Assembly (NCBI RefSeq): GCF_030818015.1
Contig: NZ_JAUSZX010000001.1
Coordinates: forward strand, 496,001-560,000
Direction: 5' to 3'
DNA: 64,000 bases
Source of the DNA: Arthrobacter globiformis
GTDB lineage: Bacteria; Actinomycetota; Actinomycetes; Actinomycetales; Micrococcaceae
Shown here: piece by piece, positions 16,860 to 25,848 of the stretch
Numbering within the stretch: the stretch's first letter is position 1
Layout: each line of letters opens with the position of its first letter
Notes under the pieces: generated by a model
Databases searched by the model: none
The model's input: the letters and a program-made list of their open reading frames with translations, nothing else
What the model was told of the DNA's origin: nothing
Made by a program: the position numbers and the translations under genes

Positions 16860-18023
16860 CTAATGCGTGCTGCTGTGGGTGGTGTTCCCTGAGGTGTCCA
16901 CATCGCCGAGCAAGCCGGGCACGGCTCCAGCCACGCCCAGGGAGCCAATGGCGATTGCCCCCACCACGGCCAGCGCGCGGAGGTGGGGAGACAGCGTCGT
17001 CCGCTTCTCCGGCGTGACGGTGCGCCTGGCGCGGAGCAGGACGACGGCGATCACCAGGGTGCCCAGCTCGAGGAGACCCGCGGCCACATCAGCCAGGCCC
17101 ACAGGCTCGGGCACGTTGGAGTTGGGGCCGAACGGCAACCCGGACGTGCGGGACCAGGCCCACAGTGCCAGCGGAACCACGGCGGCGGCGGCGATGGCAA
17201 CGAGGACGTTCAAACCCGCCCGTCCCAGCAACAGGACCCCGCAGGCTATCTCCGCCATCGCCAGGGTAAGGAAGAAGGCGCTGGCAACGACCCAGTGGTT
17301 GATGTGGTCCGGTATGAGTGCGAGGTGGATGGCGGCGCAGCCGAACAGTGCCACCGCCGCCAGCGTCTGCCTGAGGTCCCTGGCGCCCGTCCGGGCGCCG
17401 GCCCCCACCCGGTGTGGGGTGCGCTCCGGCGTCGCCTGCTGCTGCCGGCTGACGTCCAGCCGCCCGCCCCGGATGGCCACAGTCCACCCGGTCACCACGA
17501 GGTTGGTGACCAGGAGCAGGCCGACGCCATAGCCCAAGGCTGCCAGCTGGAGGCCCAGCGAGGACTGGTCCAGCTGCTCCACCGACTGGGCGGAGGACGC
17601 ATGGTGCAGGATGCTCATCAGATCGTGCTGCAGGGCGTAGTCCCAGGCTTGGCTGGCGGCCAGCGTGAGAGTCCCGGCCAGGGTGCCGGCCCCGGCTATC
17701 AACAGCGCGGTCGTGAAGAAAGCCTTCCTGCCCGCCAGTACCGGCCCAAAACACCGCAGCGCCAGCGTCACGGCCGCAATGACGGCCAGGACAAACGCCG
17801 GGAGCAGCACCGTTGATTCCCGAAGCCAGCTTAGAAACGGCTCCTGGGTGCGTTCGATGGCCCCGACGGCGCCCCTGAGCGACACCATCCAGAAGCCGTC
17901 GGCGTAGGCCATCATCGCCGCCAGCGGGATGACCGTGAGCCACGGGACCGCGGGGCGGGCCGGCGCCTGGGCGCCGGTCCCGCTGCTGTTCCCGCCGACC
18001 ATGCCGGCCGGTACCGCTGTCAT
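16860..18023 (-). CDS. Multi-pass membrane protein, unknown function, coupled to multicopper oxidase
   Basis: 387 residues with about eight hydrophobic segments, for example VPWLTVIPLAAMMAYADGFW, STVLLPAFVLAVIAAVTLAL, TTALLIAGAGTLAGTLTLAA, LAALGYGVGLLLVTNLVVTG and LVIAVVLLRARR. A cytoplasmic or extracytoplasmic loop rich in Arg/Gln lies in the middle. I do not recognise a named family. Potential metal-ligand histidines occur in LMSILHHASSAQS, HLALIPDHINHW and the tail THSSTH. The ATG overlaps the multicopper oxidase stop by four bases, so the pair is co-translated. It may anchor, or exchange electrons or copper with, the oxidase. Confidence 0.65.
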   Translation of the reverse strand: MTAVPAGMVGGNSSGTGAQAPARPAVPWLTVIPLAAMMAYADGFWMVSLRGAVGAIERTQEPFLSWLRESTVLLPAFVLAVIAAVTLALRCFGPVLAGRKAFFTTALLIAGAGTLAGTLTLAASQAWDYALQHDLMSILHHASSAQSVEQLDQSSLGLQLAALGYGVGLLLVTNLVVTGWTVAIRGGRLDVSRQQQATPERTPHRVGAGARTGARDLRQTLAAVALFGCAAIHLALIPDHINHWVVASAFFLTLAMAEIACGVLLLGRAGLNVLVAIAAAAVVPLALWAWSRTSGLPFGPNSNVPEPVGLADVAAGLLELGTLVIAVVLLRARRTVTPEKRTTLSPHLRALAVVGAIAIGSLGVAGAVPGLLGDVDTSGNTTHSSTH

Positions 18024-20227
18024 GGCGTGATTTCCCAGCCGAACATCATAGCGTGGTCCTCATGCGCCAGGTTGTGGCAGTGGGCCACGTACGGTCCGAC
18101 GAAGTCCCGGAACCCGCGGTAGATGATCACCGACTCGCCCGGATCCAGGGCCACCAGGTCCTCACGTGACACATCGTCGGGATGACCCTTGTCGCCGCCA
18201 CGGGTGACGTCCCTGCCGTTGCGCATGACGGTCCGGTGCTCCTCCATGTGGAGGTGGAAGGGATGGACCCAGCCGCCGCCGCCGTTGCGGATTTCCCAAA
18301 GGTTGTAGCTGCCTTTCTTCTGCTGGGCGAGCGGCGAGCGGCCAGCACGGTTCTTGAGGCTGGTGGCAACGGTATTCGGGGTGAAGGGCTTGCCGTTGAT
18401 GAGCCACTCGGTTTCGCCGCCTCCGGATCCGCGCTCCACTTCGAAGATCAACCGGTTGTCCAGCATGCTCTGCCAGTTGCTCGGCAGCGGCGGAAGGTCG
18501 CGCATCTTCACGGGGATCTCGCTGTCGTCCGGAGCGTCTTCGCCGATCACGAACTTGAGCACCGGGACTTTGTAAGCGGGGTCGGGCGCGAACCGGGAGG
18601 AGTTGGTCCACATCCGGCCGTTGGGCATCTTCATCACGTTGGTGAGGTAGATGACGTCACCCTTGGTGGTGGGCGTTCCGTCCTGGTACCGCGTGAAGTC
18701 GACCACTACCTCGCGTCGCTTGGCCGGCCACAGCTCAAAGGAGTCGCGTTTGATCGGGAACGGCAACAGGCCGCCGTCGGACGCGATCTGGGTGAACTGC
18801 ATGCACTGCTGCGCGTCCGGGATGCGGTACTGCCCCTCGAGCTCGTCGCCCTTGTAACCAAGCGAGACGGAGGTCTTGGGACCCTTCGTGGAGCTCATCA
18901 GCTTGAACTCGTAGATCCGTGCGATGGAGGCGTCCAGGAACCGGAAGCGGTACTTGCGCCGCTTCACCTCCATGACCGGGTAGGCGGTGCCGTTCACGGT
19001 GAAGATGTCGCCCACGAACCCATGGTTGGGGAAGTGCTTGTAGAAGGTCTTGCCCCACCACTCGGGATGCTTTGCCGGGTTCTTGGCGGCCGGGAACTCC
19101 TTCTGCACGTCGTGGATGTCCTTGTGCATGGTGACGCCGTCGTCGAGCCGGCAGTCGTAGAAGGCCAGCGGGACGTCGTAGTCGACGTCGAAGGACCCGT
19201 CCGGGTTGTCCCTGCGGACACCCGGCAGCCGCAGGCCCTGGCGCTCGTCGCCCATGTCCATGCCGTTCTTCGGGTCGTAGATCGGATAGAGGCCCACCAT
19301 GCCCTTGTAGACATTGGAGCCGGTGTGGTCCATCCGGTGGTCATGGAACCAGAAGAAGCTCTGCTTCTCCCGGTCGTCGCCGCCGGCGGGCCAGTTCAGG
19401 TACAGGTTGTCGCAGAACGTCTTCGGCATGTAGCCCTCATACTTGGGCCCGCTCACCATGGTGTAGTGCGGGTTGCCGTCGCTCTCCGGTGCCGTGTGGC
19501 CGTTGTGCAGGTGGGTCAGGAAGGACCAGTCCGGCGAGCCGAAGTCCTGCCGGTCCAGGTTCAGCGGGTTCTCGTCCAGGTGGTTCTCAAACCGCACCAG
19601 CGCCGGCTTGCCGTACTCGGCGTTGATCATCGGGCCGGGGAAGGTTCCGTTGAAGCCGTAGATGGTGCTCAGCGGCAGCGTGCGCTTGGTCCCGGCCGGG
19701 TACGTCTTACGCTTGTCATCGAAGGAAATCGTGGGGCGGCCGTTCGCATCGATAGGCAGCACCTGCGACGTGGTGAACGCGTGCTGCCGCAGCAGGATGT
19801 CGATCTTGTAGACAAGCGGGTCGGGACCGCCAGGAGTTGGTGACCAGATCTGGTGCCGCTCATTCTTGAAGGAACTCTGCTGGCCATCCCCCGGGCCGGG
19901 CGGGTCGCTCCACTCGGTGTAGCCCTTAGCAAAGCCGTCGCCGAAGGCCGGGGTGGGGGCCAGGGCTTTGGGAATGGGCAGCTGGTCCTTGAACGGCGTC
20001 AGGATCAGCGGGCTGGTTGGGAACGCCTCGATGTAGAACAACAGGTCCCCGAGGGCGGTGGACGAAGCGGCGAATGCGCCGTCGGGCGAAAGGAGTCCCT
20101 TCTGCGCGAGCAGCGGGCCCGCCCAGCCCTGGGCGGCGACGAGGGCCGCGCCGGCGCCTCCGGCCGCACTGAGCCGCAAGAGATTGCGGCGGGACACTTC
20201 GTTAGTGGTTGCGGTTTCTTCTGACAT
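18020..20227 (-). CDS. Secreted multicopper oxidase (Tat-exported)
   Basis: 735 residues from ATG 20227, with a perfect AAGGAGG upstream. The N-terminus has a twin-arginine signal, SRRNLLRLSAAGGAGAAL, so the folded enzyme is exported. All four copper motifs are present: THLHNGH, FWFHDHRMDHT, HPFHLHMEEH and the C-terminal HCHNLAHEDHAMM, with Cys, two His and Met for the type 1 site. It is longer than a typical CotA laccase (about 510) because of inserted loops, similar to bilirubin-oxidase-like or spore-coat-type enzymes of actinobacteria. It oxidises phenols or metal ions with O2. It is transcribed with the membrane protein that follows. An inverted repeat in its promoter region resembles copper-regulator sites. 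Confidence 0.9.
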   Translation of the reverse strand: MSEETATTNEVSRRNLLRLSAAGGAGAALVAAQGWAGPLLAQKGLLSPDGAFAASSTALGDLLFYIEAFPTSPLILTPFKDQLPIPKALAPTPAFGDGFAKGYTEWSDPPGPGDGQQSSFKNERHQIWSPTPGGPDPLVYKIDILLRQHAFTTSQVLPIDANGRPTISFDDKRKTYPAGTKRTLPLSTIYGFNGTFPGPMINAEYGKPALVRFENHLDENPLNLDRQDFGSPDWSFLTHLHNGHTAPESDGNPHYTMVSGPKYEGYMPKTFCDNLYLNWPAGGDDREKQSFFWFHDHRMDHTGSNVYKGMVGLYPIYDPKNGMDMGDERQGLRLPGVRRDNPDGSFDVDYDVPLAFYDCRLDDGVTMHKDIHDVQKEFPAAKNPAKHPEWWGKTFYKHFPNHGFVGDIFTVNGTAYPVMEVKRRKYRFRFLDASIARIYEFKLMSSTKGPKTSVSLGYKGDELEGQYRIPDAQQCMQFTQIASDGGLLPFPIKRDSFELWPAKRREVVVDFTRYQDGTPTTKGDVIYLTNVMKMPNGRMWTNSSRFAPDPAYKVPVLKFVIGEDAPDDSEIPVKMRDLPPLPSNWQSMLDNRLIFEVERGSGGGETEWLINGKPFTPNTVATSLKNRAGRSPLAQQKKGSYNLWEIRNGGGGWVHPFHLHMEEHRTVMRNGRDVTRGGDKGHPDDVSREDLVALDPGESVIIYRGFRDFVGPYVAHCHNLAHEDHAMMFGWEITP

Positions 20228-20417
20228 GGGTATGCGCCTCCTTCGGGGCAAAACGAATGGCCTGGTGGCCCCGGTATTCGAGCCTTCTCAGGGTCTTTCC
20301 CCGGCGGTTTCTGCACCGGGAAATCCTGGCCTTTGCGGAAGCCGGCTGCGCTTGTCGTTGCCCCGCGCAACTACAGTGCGGGCCGGGGCTTGGGAAAACA
20401 TTGGACGAGTGCTGTAC

Positions 20418-20440
20418 ATACCCCTCAATGAGATGGGTAT
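20418..20440. promoter_or_regulatory. Inverted repeat ATACCC-N11-GGGTAT upstream of multicopper oxidase
   Basis: The exact repeat ATACCC (20418-20423) and GGGTAT (20435-20440), followed by a G-run, lies in the 300-base spacer 20228-20527. The rest of that spacer shows no gene. TACCC/GGGTA palindromes are used by CsoR-type copper sensors in actinobacteria. Its location upstream of a copper enzyme makes copper control plausible. No csoR gene is in the window. Confidence 0.35.
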
Positions 20441-20527
20441 AAGGGGGGTGGCCGTCATAGGGCTACGGCAAAGTAACAAAGGGCCGTGGCCAGAAAATCG
20501 GTCCAGCGGGCGCGCTAGATGTAACAG

Positions 20528-22141
20528 CTAGAACAGCGGGGCGAGTCCGTTCCACCCGGCGCTGATGCGCACGCGGGAGGCTAACAGACCTGTGCCAAGC
20601 CCGGGGTAGAGCCACAGGACGCCGGCGGCATCGCGCGCCAGCAGGTCCGGGTTGCGGTCGCCGTTGAAATCGCCGGGACTTACGACGGCGGTCATGACGT
20701 TCCAGCCGGCGCCCACCCGGACGCGGGGGAGCCAGCCGCCGGTGCCGCTGCCGCGGTACAGCCACAGGACGCCGCTGGCGCGCTCGCGTGCCAGGACGTC
20801 GACGGTGCCGTCGCCGTTCATGTCGCCTGGGCCTGCCAAAGCATTGATGGCGTTCCAGCCGGCGCCCACTTTGACCCGGGGCAGGAACCCGCCCGTGCCG
20901 TTGCCGCGGTACAGCCAGAGGAAGCCGGTGGCAGACTCTCGGGCAAGGATGTCCACGCGCTGGTCACCGTTGAAATCACCGGGGCCGATGATCGCGCTAA
21001 AGATGTTCCAGCCCGCGCCGATCCTAATCCGCGGAAGGAACCCCCCGGTGCCGTTGCCGCGGTACAGCCAGAGGATGCCGGTGGCGTCCTCCCGGGCGAG
21101 GACGTCCAGCGGGCCATCGCCGTTGAAGTCGCCGGGCGTCTCAAGGGCGCTGTAGCCCCGCCAGCCATTACCGATCCGCACGCCGGGGAGCGGACTGCCG
21201 CGGCCGTTCCCCCGGTACAGCCGCAGTTCGGCCGTCGCGCTCACGCGGGCCAGGATGTCGGTGTTCCAGTCCCCGTTGAAGTCGCCCGTCGACCGGGACA
21301 GGGTGGACGCCGGAACAGGCAGGGGAGTGAAGGCGTAGGGGTCGCAGGTCAGGTCGTAGTCCCGGACGTCGTCGTACCACTGCGAGAGGTACACGCGGCC
21401 GCCGGAGAAGCTGGCGGTGCGGCAGAGGTTCTGGGCTTCGCCGGGGAAATCCAGCCGGCCGGCGGTGGCCCACACCGGAACGCCGGAGAGCCGCCAGGAA
21501 CCGGTGATGCTGGCCCAGCCCGAAGCGAACGAGTACACGCCGTAGGAGTAGCCGGAATCGCGCAGGCCGCGCATTAGGCCCTCGACGATGTAACGGTTTT
21601 CGCGCTGCTGCGGCGCAGTCGCGGTGGGCCACGGCTGGGCCGGTCGGGGCTCGACGTCGATCCACACCACGCGCGGCGCAAACCGGACCCGCGCCAGGCT
21701 TGCCACCGCGAACCGTGCTTCCGCGTAGCCGACATTGGAGAGCTGCCCCGCCCGGGTGGCTGCTGACCACGGTCCCTGGGACCGGTAGGTGGTGAGCTGG
21801 GCGGCCTTGGGAAAGGCGGCCATGGTGTACGCCTGGGCCGGCTTGCGGTTGCTGGATGCCCAGGCGACCTGGCTGGCCAGGCACGGGTTCTCCGTGAAGG
21901 GCAGTCCCTTCGTCAGGCCGATCACCACGAACTGGGACGACGCCGGCGGGAGCGGCAGGCCGAAGCCGCCCACCGCCGTCGGGCATTGGGGCCAGGAAAT
22001 GTCGTGGCCGTTGAGCGATACGGCGCGCGCGGGCGTGGCACCGGGCAAGTAACCAAGGAATAAGGCGAGCAGGAGCAGGAGGTCCGTCAGCATGTGCCGT
22101 GCGGAAGATCCGCCCCCAGAATGATGAACTTTGCCGTCCAT
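20528..22141 (-). CDS. Secreted GH25-like domain protein with C-terminal VCBS/FG-GAP repeats
   Basis: 537 residues; AAAGGAGC precedes ATG 22141. A signal peptide (MLTDLLLLLALFLGYLPGATPARA) follows a short basic lead. The first domain, residues about 40-270, starts NGHDISWPQCP and contains VVWIDVEPRPAQPWP and YSYGVYSFASGWASI. This resembles the TIM-barrel GH25/DUF1906-like fold, with Asp and Glu in WIDVEP as possible catalytic residues. The second part has five repeats of about 47 residues, each GDFNGD...DILAR...LWLYRGNGTGG...V.IGAGWN, forming a beta-propeller-like module that binds Ca2+ at DFNGDxxxD. It may bind or hydrolyse cell-wall or surface glycans. Exact activity is unknown. Confidence 0.75.
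   Translation of the reverse strand: MDGKVHHSGGGSSARHMLTDLLLLLALFLGYLPGATPARAVSLNGHDISWPQCPTAVGGFGLPLPPASSQFVVIGLTKGLPFTENPCLASQVAWASSNRKPAQAYTMAAFPKAAQLTTYRSQGPWSAATRAGQLSNVGYAEARFAVASLARVRFAPRVVWIDVEPRPAQPWPTATAPQQRENRYIVEGLMRGLRDSGYSYGVYSFASGWASITGSWRLSGVPVWATAGRLDFPGEAQNLCRTASFSGGRVYLSQWYDDVRDYDLTCDPYAFTPLPVPASTLSRSTGDFNGDWNTDILARVSATAELRLYRGNGRGSPLPGVRIGNGWRGYSALETPGDFNGDGPLDVLAREDATGILWLYRGNGTGGFLPRIRIGAGWNIFSAIIGPGDFNGDQRVDILARESATGFLWLYRGNGTGGFLPRVKVGAGWNAINALAGPGDMNGDGTVDVLARERASGVLWLYRGSGTGGWLPRVRVGAGWNVMTAVVSPGDFNGDRNPDLLARDAAGVLWLYPGLGTGLLASRVRISAGWNGLAPLF
20540..21310 (-). repeat. Five tandem VCBS/FG-GAP coding repeats
   Basis: Roughly 140-base units encode near-identical GDFNGD...LWLYRGNGTGGFLPR...GAGWN segments. 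The middle three are the most similar at both DNA and protein level, indicating recent duplication or gene conversion. Repeat number could change by recombination. Confidence 0.8.
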
Positions 22142-22224
22142 CGCCAGCGCTCCTTTGCTCCCATCAGTTTACGTCGGGCCGCGTCTATTCGTCCTCGGGG
22201 CGGTGGGTCACGCACAATTACCCC

Positions 22225-23235
22225 ATGGCAAAAACCAATGCCCGGCTGCCCCGGCTTGAGGATGTGGCGGAGCGCGCGGGAGTCTCGCACCAGACTGTGT
22301 CCCGGGTGATCAACAACCATCCCAACGTCAGCAAGGCCACGCGTGAGCGCGTCGAGGCCGCCGTTGCCGAGCTGGGCTACCGGCGCAATACTGCGGCGCG
22401 GAGCCTGGTGACCCGGAGGTCGCAGACCATCGGCGTACTTGGCAGCGAGTTGTCCCAGTACGGTCCCGCCAACACGCTGCTCGGGGTCGAACAGGCCGCG
22501 CGCGACGCCGGCTACTTCGTGAGCATCGCGGCCCTGAGGTCGGTGAGCCGGGAGGCGATTTTCGATGCCATCCGGCACTTCCTGGACCAGTCCGTGGACG
22601 GCATTGTAGTGATCGTGCCGCATTCCGAGACGCTCCTCGCCCTGGCGGAACTGAATCCCGGCGTGCCGGTGGTGGCCGTGGGGTCGCTGGGCAGTGAGGG
22701 GGTCAGTGGCGCCATGGTGGACCAGAAGCGGGGGGCCGAGCTCGCCGTCGGGCATTTGATTGAGCAGGGCCACCGCCGGATCGGCCACATTGCCGGTCCG
22801 CAGGACTGGATTGATGCGGTGGCGCGTGCCGAGGGCTGGAGTGCTGCACTTCGCGCGGCCGGGCTGGATGACAGCCTGGTGGTCGAGGGGGACTGGAGCG
22901 CGGGCAGCGGCTATGAGATCGGCCGGAAGCTGGCTGCCGAACGGACTGCCACCGCGCTGTTCGTGGGCAACGACCAGATGTCCCTGGGCCTGCTCCGTGC
23001 CTTCAACGAGGCCGGCGTCAGGGTCCCCGAGGATGTCTCGGTGGTGGGCTTCGACGACCAGCCGGAGTCGGGCTATTTCACGCCGCCGCTCACCACCGTG
23101 CGCCAGGACTTCGAGGAGCTGGGCAGGCGCTGCATGGACCTGATGCTGAGCGCCATTGAGAACGGGGACACCGTCAGCACCACGGTGGTGGAGCCCGAGC
23201 TGGTAGTCCGCCGGAGCACGTCCGCCCCGGCCTGA
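22225..23235 (+). CDS. LacI-family regulator of arabinose genes (copy 1)
   Basis: 336 residues from ATG 22225; upstream sequence in the same frame is not LacI-like. The helix-turn-helix is LPRLEDVAERAGVSHQTVSRVINNHPNV (read as two blocks, residues 8-35), followed by the hinge helix RRNTAARSLVTRRSQTIGVL. The periplasmic-binding-protein-like effector domain runs to the end, with VVGFDDQPESGYFTPPLTTVRQDFEELG. It lies 106 bases upstream of araB and is very similar to the second LacI at 28294. The ribosome-binding site is poor, so expression may be low. It probably binds the TTGTTAGCGCTAACAA-type operators seen at four promoters, with arabinose or a derivative as inducer. Confidence 0.9.
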   Translation: MAKTNARLPRLEDVAERAGVSHQTVSRVINNHPNVSKATRERVEAAVAELGYRRNTAARSLVTRRSQTIGVLGSELSQYGPANTLLGVEQAARDAGYFVSIAALRSVSREAIFDAIRHFLDQSVDGIVVIVPHSETLLALAELNPGVPVVAVGSLGSEGVSGAMVDQKRGAELAVGHLIEQGHRRIGHIAGPQDWIDAVARAEGWSAALRAAGLDDSLVVEGDWSAGSGYEIGRKLAAERTATALFVGNDQMSLGLLRAFNEAGVRVPEDVSVVGFDDQPESGYFTPPLTTVRQDFEELGRRCMDLMLSAIENGDTVSTTVVEPELVVRRSTSAPA

Positions 23236-23269
23236 CGGCATAGATCCCCAAACCGGTGATCCGCAGCAC

Positions 23270-23299
23270 TTGACGGAGTAAGTTGTTAGCGCTCACAAT
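23270..23299 (+). promoter_or_regulatory. araB promoter with LacI-type operator
   Basis: The operator TTGTTAGCGCTCACAA (23283-23298) is a near-perfect palindrome with the central CG typical of LacI/GalR proteins. A matching promoter, TTGACG (23270-23275) and CACAAT (23294-23299) with an 18-base spacer, lies so that the operator covers the spacer and -10. Binding would therefore block initiation of araBDA. The 23236-23341 gap holds nothing else. Confidence 0.75.
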
Positions 23300-23341
23300 G
23301 GTGTCAGCCCGATAAGCAGCGGGCCATCATTTGGAGGATTC

Positions 23342-25096
23342 ATGGACGTCACAGCAGACGGCAGCGAAAACTATGTCATCGGGGTGGACTACGGCACCCT
23401 GTCCGGCCGGGCCGTGGTTGTGCGGGTCCGGGACGGCAAGGAACTCGGCAGCGGCGTGTTCGACTACCCGCACGCGGTAGTCACCGAAACGCTTCCGGCG
23501 GACGTGGCGGACACGGCCGAAGGAACAGCCGCCCGCCTGCCCGGGGAATGGGCGCTGCAGGTGCCCAACGACTACCGCGACGTGCTCCGGCACGCCGTTC
23601 CGGCCGCAATCGCTGACGCCGGAATCGACCCGGCCGCCGTCGTCGGGATCGCCACGGACTTCACGGCCTGCACCATGGTGCCCGTCAAGGCTGACGGAAC
23701 CCCGCTGAACGAGGTGCCGGGCTTCGCGAACCGCCCGCACGCGTATGTGAAGCTGTGGCGCCACCACGCCGCGCAGGGCCAGGCGGACCGTATCAACGCG
23801 CTCGCCGCCGAGCTGGGCGAATCCTGGCTGCCGCGGTACGGCGGACTGATCTCGTCCGAGTGGGAATTCGCCAAGGGGCTGCAGCTGCTGGAGGAGGACC
23901 CCGAGGCCTACGCCGAAATGGACCACTGGGTGGAGGCCGCCGACTGGATTGTGTGGCAGCTCTGCGGAAACTACGTCCGCAACGCCTGCACCGCCGGGTA
24001 CAAGGGCATCTACCAGGACGGGCACTACCCGTCCGATGACTTCCTCGCCGCCCTGAACCCGCAGTTCAAGGACTTCGTCAGCGCCAAGCTGGACCACACC
24101 ATCGGACGCCTGGGCGACGCCGCCGGCTACCTGACCGCCGAGGCCGCCGCCTGGACCGGGCTCCCGGAGGGCATCGCCGTCGCTGTGGGCAACGTGGACG
24201 CACACGTCACCGCCCCGGCAGCGAAGGCAGTGGAGCCGGGCCAGCTCGTGGCCATCATGGGCACCTCCACCTGCCACGTCATGAACGGCGCCGAACTCCA
24301 TGAGGTGCCGGGAATGTGCGGCGTGGTGGACGGCGGCATTGTCGACGGGCTCTGGGGGTACGAGGCCGGACAATCCGGCGTTGGCGACATCTTCGGCTGG
24401 TTCACCAAGTACGGCGTTCCGCCGGAATACCACCAGGCCGCGGCCGCAGCTGGACAGGGCATCCATGAATACCTGACGGACCTGGCCTCCGGGCAGGCGA
24501 TCGGCCAGCACGGCCTGATCGCGCTCGACTGGCACTCCGGCAACCGCTCCGTGCTGGTGGACCACGAGCTCTCCGGCGTGGTCGTCGGCCAGACCCTGGC
24601 CACCCGGCCGGAGGACATTTACCGGGCGCTGCTCGAGGCCACCGCCTTCGGCACCCGCACCATCGTGGAGGCCTTCCGCGATTCCGGCGTCCCGGTGAAG
24701 GAATTCATCGTGGCCGGCGGCCTGCTGAAAAACCGACTCCTCATGCAGATCTACTCGGACGTGACCGGACTCCAGCTCTCCACCATCGGCTCCACGCAGG
24801 GCCCGGCCCTGGGTTCGGCCATCCACGCGGCCGTCGCCGCCGGAAAGTATGCCGATGTCCGGGCCGCCTCCGAGACGATGGGCGCCGCCCCCGGCGCCGT
24901 CTACACCCCCATCCCGGAAAACGTTGCAGCGTACGACGAACTGTTCCGCGAGTACCGGACCCTCCACGATTACTTCGGCAGGGGAACCAACGACGTCATG
25001 CACCGGCTCAAGGCCATCCAGCGCAACGCCGTTCAGCCGGCCAACGCCCGGTCAACCAACGTCCAGTCCCTGCTTACCGAGGAGGTTTCGGCATGA
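23342..25096 (+). CDS. araB: L-ribulokinase
   Basis: 584 residues; TTTGGAGGATTC precedes ATG. It phosphorylates L-ribulose with ATP to L-ribulose 5-phosphate. FGGY-kinase features are IGVDYGTLSGRAVVV near the N-terminus (phosphate-binding), IATDFTACTMVPV, and the C-terminal LEATAFGTRTIVEAF and VAGGLLKNRLLMQIYSDV region that closes over ATP. GTSTCHVM is characteristic of AraB. Length (about 560-580) is normal. Its stop overlaps the araD start (ATGA), and the order araB-araD-araA is standard in actinobacteria. It is the first gene after the LacI-controlled promoter. Confidence 0.96.
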   Translation: MDVTADGSENYVIGVDYGTLSGRAVVVRVRDGKELGSGVFDYPHAVVTETLPADVADTAEGTAARLPGEWALQVPNDYRDVLRHAVPAAIADAGIDPAAVVGIATDFTACTMVPVKADGTPLNEVPGFANRPHAYVKLWRHHAAQGQADRINALAAELGESWLPRYGGLISSEWEFAKGLQLLEEDPEAYAEMDHWVEAADWIVWQLCGNYVRNACTAGYKGIYQDGHYPSDDFLAALNPQFKDFVSAKLDHTIGRLGDAAGYLTAEAAAWTGLPEGIAVAVGNVDAHVTAPAAKAVEPGQLVAIMGTSTCHVMNGAELHEVPGMCGVVDGGIVDGLWGYEAGQSGVGDIFGWFTKYGVPPEYHQAAAAAGQGIHEYLTDLASGQAIGQHGLIALDWHSGNRSVLVDHELSGVVVGQTLATRPEDIYRALLEATAFGTRTIVEAFRDSGVPVKEFIVAGGLLKNRLLMQIYSDVTGLQLSTIGSTQGPALGSAIHAAVAAGKYADVRAASETMGAAPGAVYTPIPENVAAYDELFREYRTLHDYFGRGTNDVMHRLKAIQRNAVQPANARSTNVQSLLTEEVSA

Positions 25097-25803
25097 GCGC
25101 CCTGCTGGACACCATTGCCCGTGTCCGCCGCGAGGTCTGCGAATTGCACGCCGAGCTGACCCGGTACGACCTGGTGGTCTGGACCGCCGGCAACGTCTCC
25201 GGCCGGATCCCCGGCTACGACCTCATGGTCATCAAGCCCTCGGGCGTCTCGTACGACGCCCTGACCCCCGAAGCCATGGTGGTCACCGATCTCTACGGCA
25301 CCCCGGTCAGCAGCCTGAGCGCCGACGCCGACGGCGTACCCGCCCAGTGGGAGAACCCGGACCTCACACCGTCGTCGGACACCGCCGCGCACGCCTACGT
25401 GTACCGGAACATGCCCGACGTCGGCGGCGTGGTCCACACGCACTCCACCTATGCCACGGCCTGGGCCGCGCGGGGCGAGGAGATCCCGTGTGTGCTGACC
25501 ATGATGGGCGATGAGTTCGGTGGCCCCATCCCGGTGGGCCCGTTCGCGCTCATCGGCGACGATTCGATCGGCCGCGGCATCGTGGACACCCTGCGGGGAT
25601 CCAACTCGCCGGCGGTGCTGATGCAGAACCACGGCCCGTTCACCATCGGCAAGGACGCGCGCTCCGCAGTCAAGGCCGCCGTGATGTGCGAGGAGGTGGC
25701 CCGCACGGTCCACATCTCGCGCCAGCTCGGCGAGCCGCTGCCCATCGACCAGGGGCAGATCGAGTCGCTCTACGACCGCTACCAGAACGTATACGGACGC
25801 TAG
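25093..25803 (+). CDS. araD: L-ribulose-5-phosphate 4-epimerase
   Basis: 236 residues. It converts L-ribulose 5-phosphate to D-xylulose 5-phosphate, which enters the pentose phosphate pathway. Class II aldolase/epimerase motifs are present: WTAGNVSGR, MVIKPSGVSYD, SSDTAAHAYVYRNMPDVGGVVHTHSTYATAWA with the zinc-binding HTHS pair, and MQNHGPFTIG carrying the third zinc His. EEVARTVHISRQLGE follows near the C-terminus. Start overlaps the araB stop; 45 bases separate it from araA. Confidence 0.96.
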   Translation: MSALLDTIARVRREVCELHAELTRYDLVVWTAGNVSGRIPGYDLMVIKPSGVSYDALTPEAMVVTDLYGTPVSSLSADADGVPAQWENPDLTPSSDTAAHAYVYRNMPDVGGVVHTHSTYATAWAARGEEIPCVLTMMGDEFGGPIPVGPFALIGDDSIGRGIVDTLRGSNSPAVLMQNHGPFTIGKDARSAVKAAVMCEEVARTVHISRQLGEPLPIDQGQIESLYDRYQNVYGR

Positions 25804-25848
25804 TCCGGCCCCCCGCACCACACCCGAAGACTTCAAAAGGAGACACCA

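Noticed and set aside
18182..19843. 553-codon plus-strand open frame antisense to the multicopper oxidase
   Set aside because: Shadow frame caused by high GC; the minus strand carries all copper motifs and a Tat signal.
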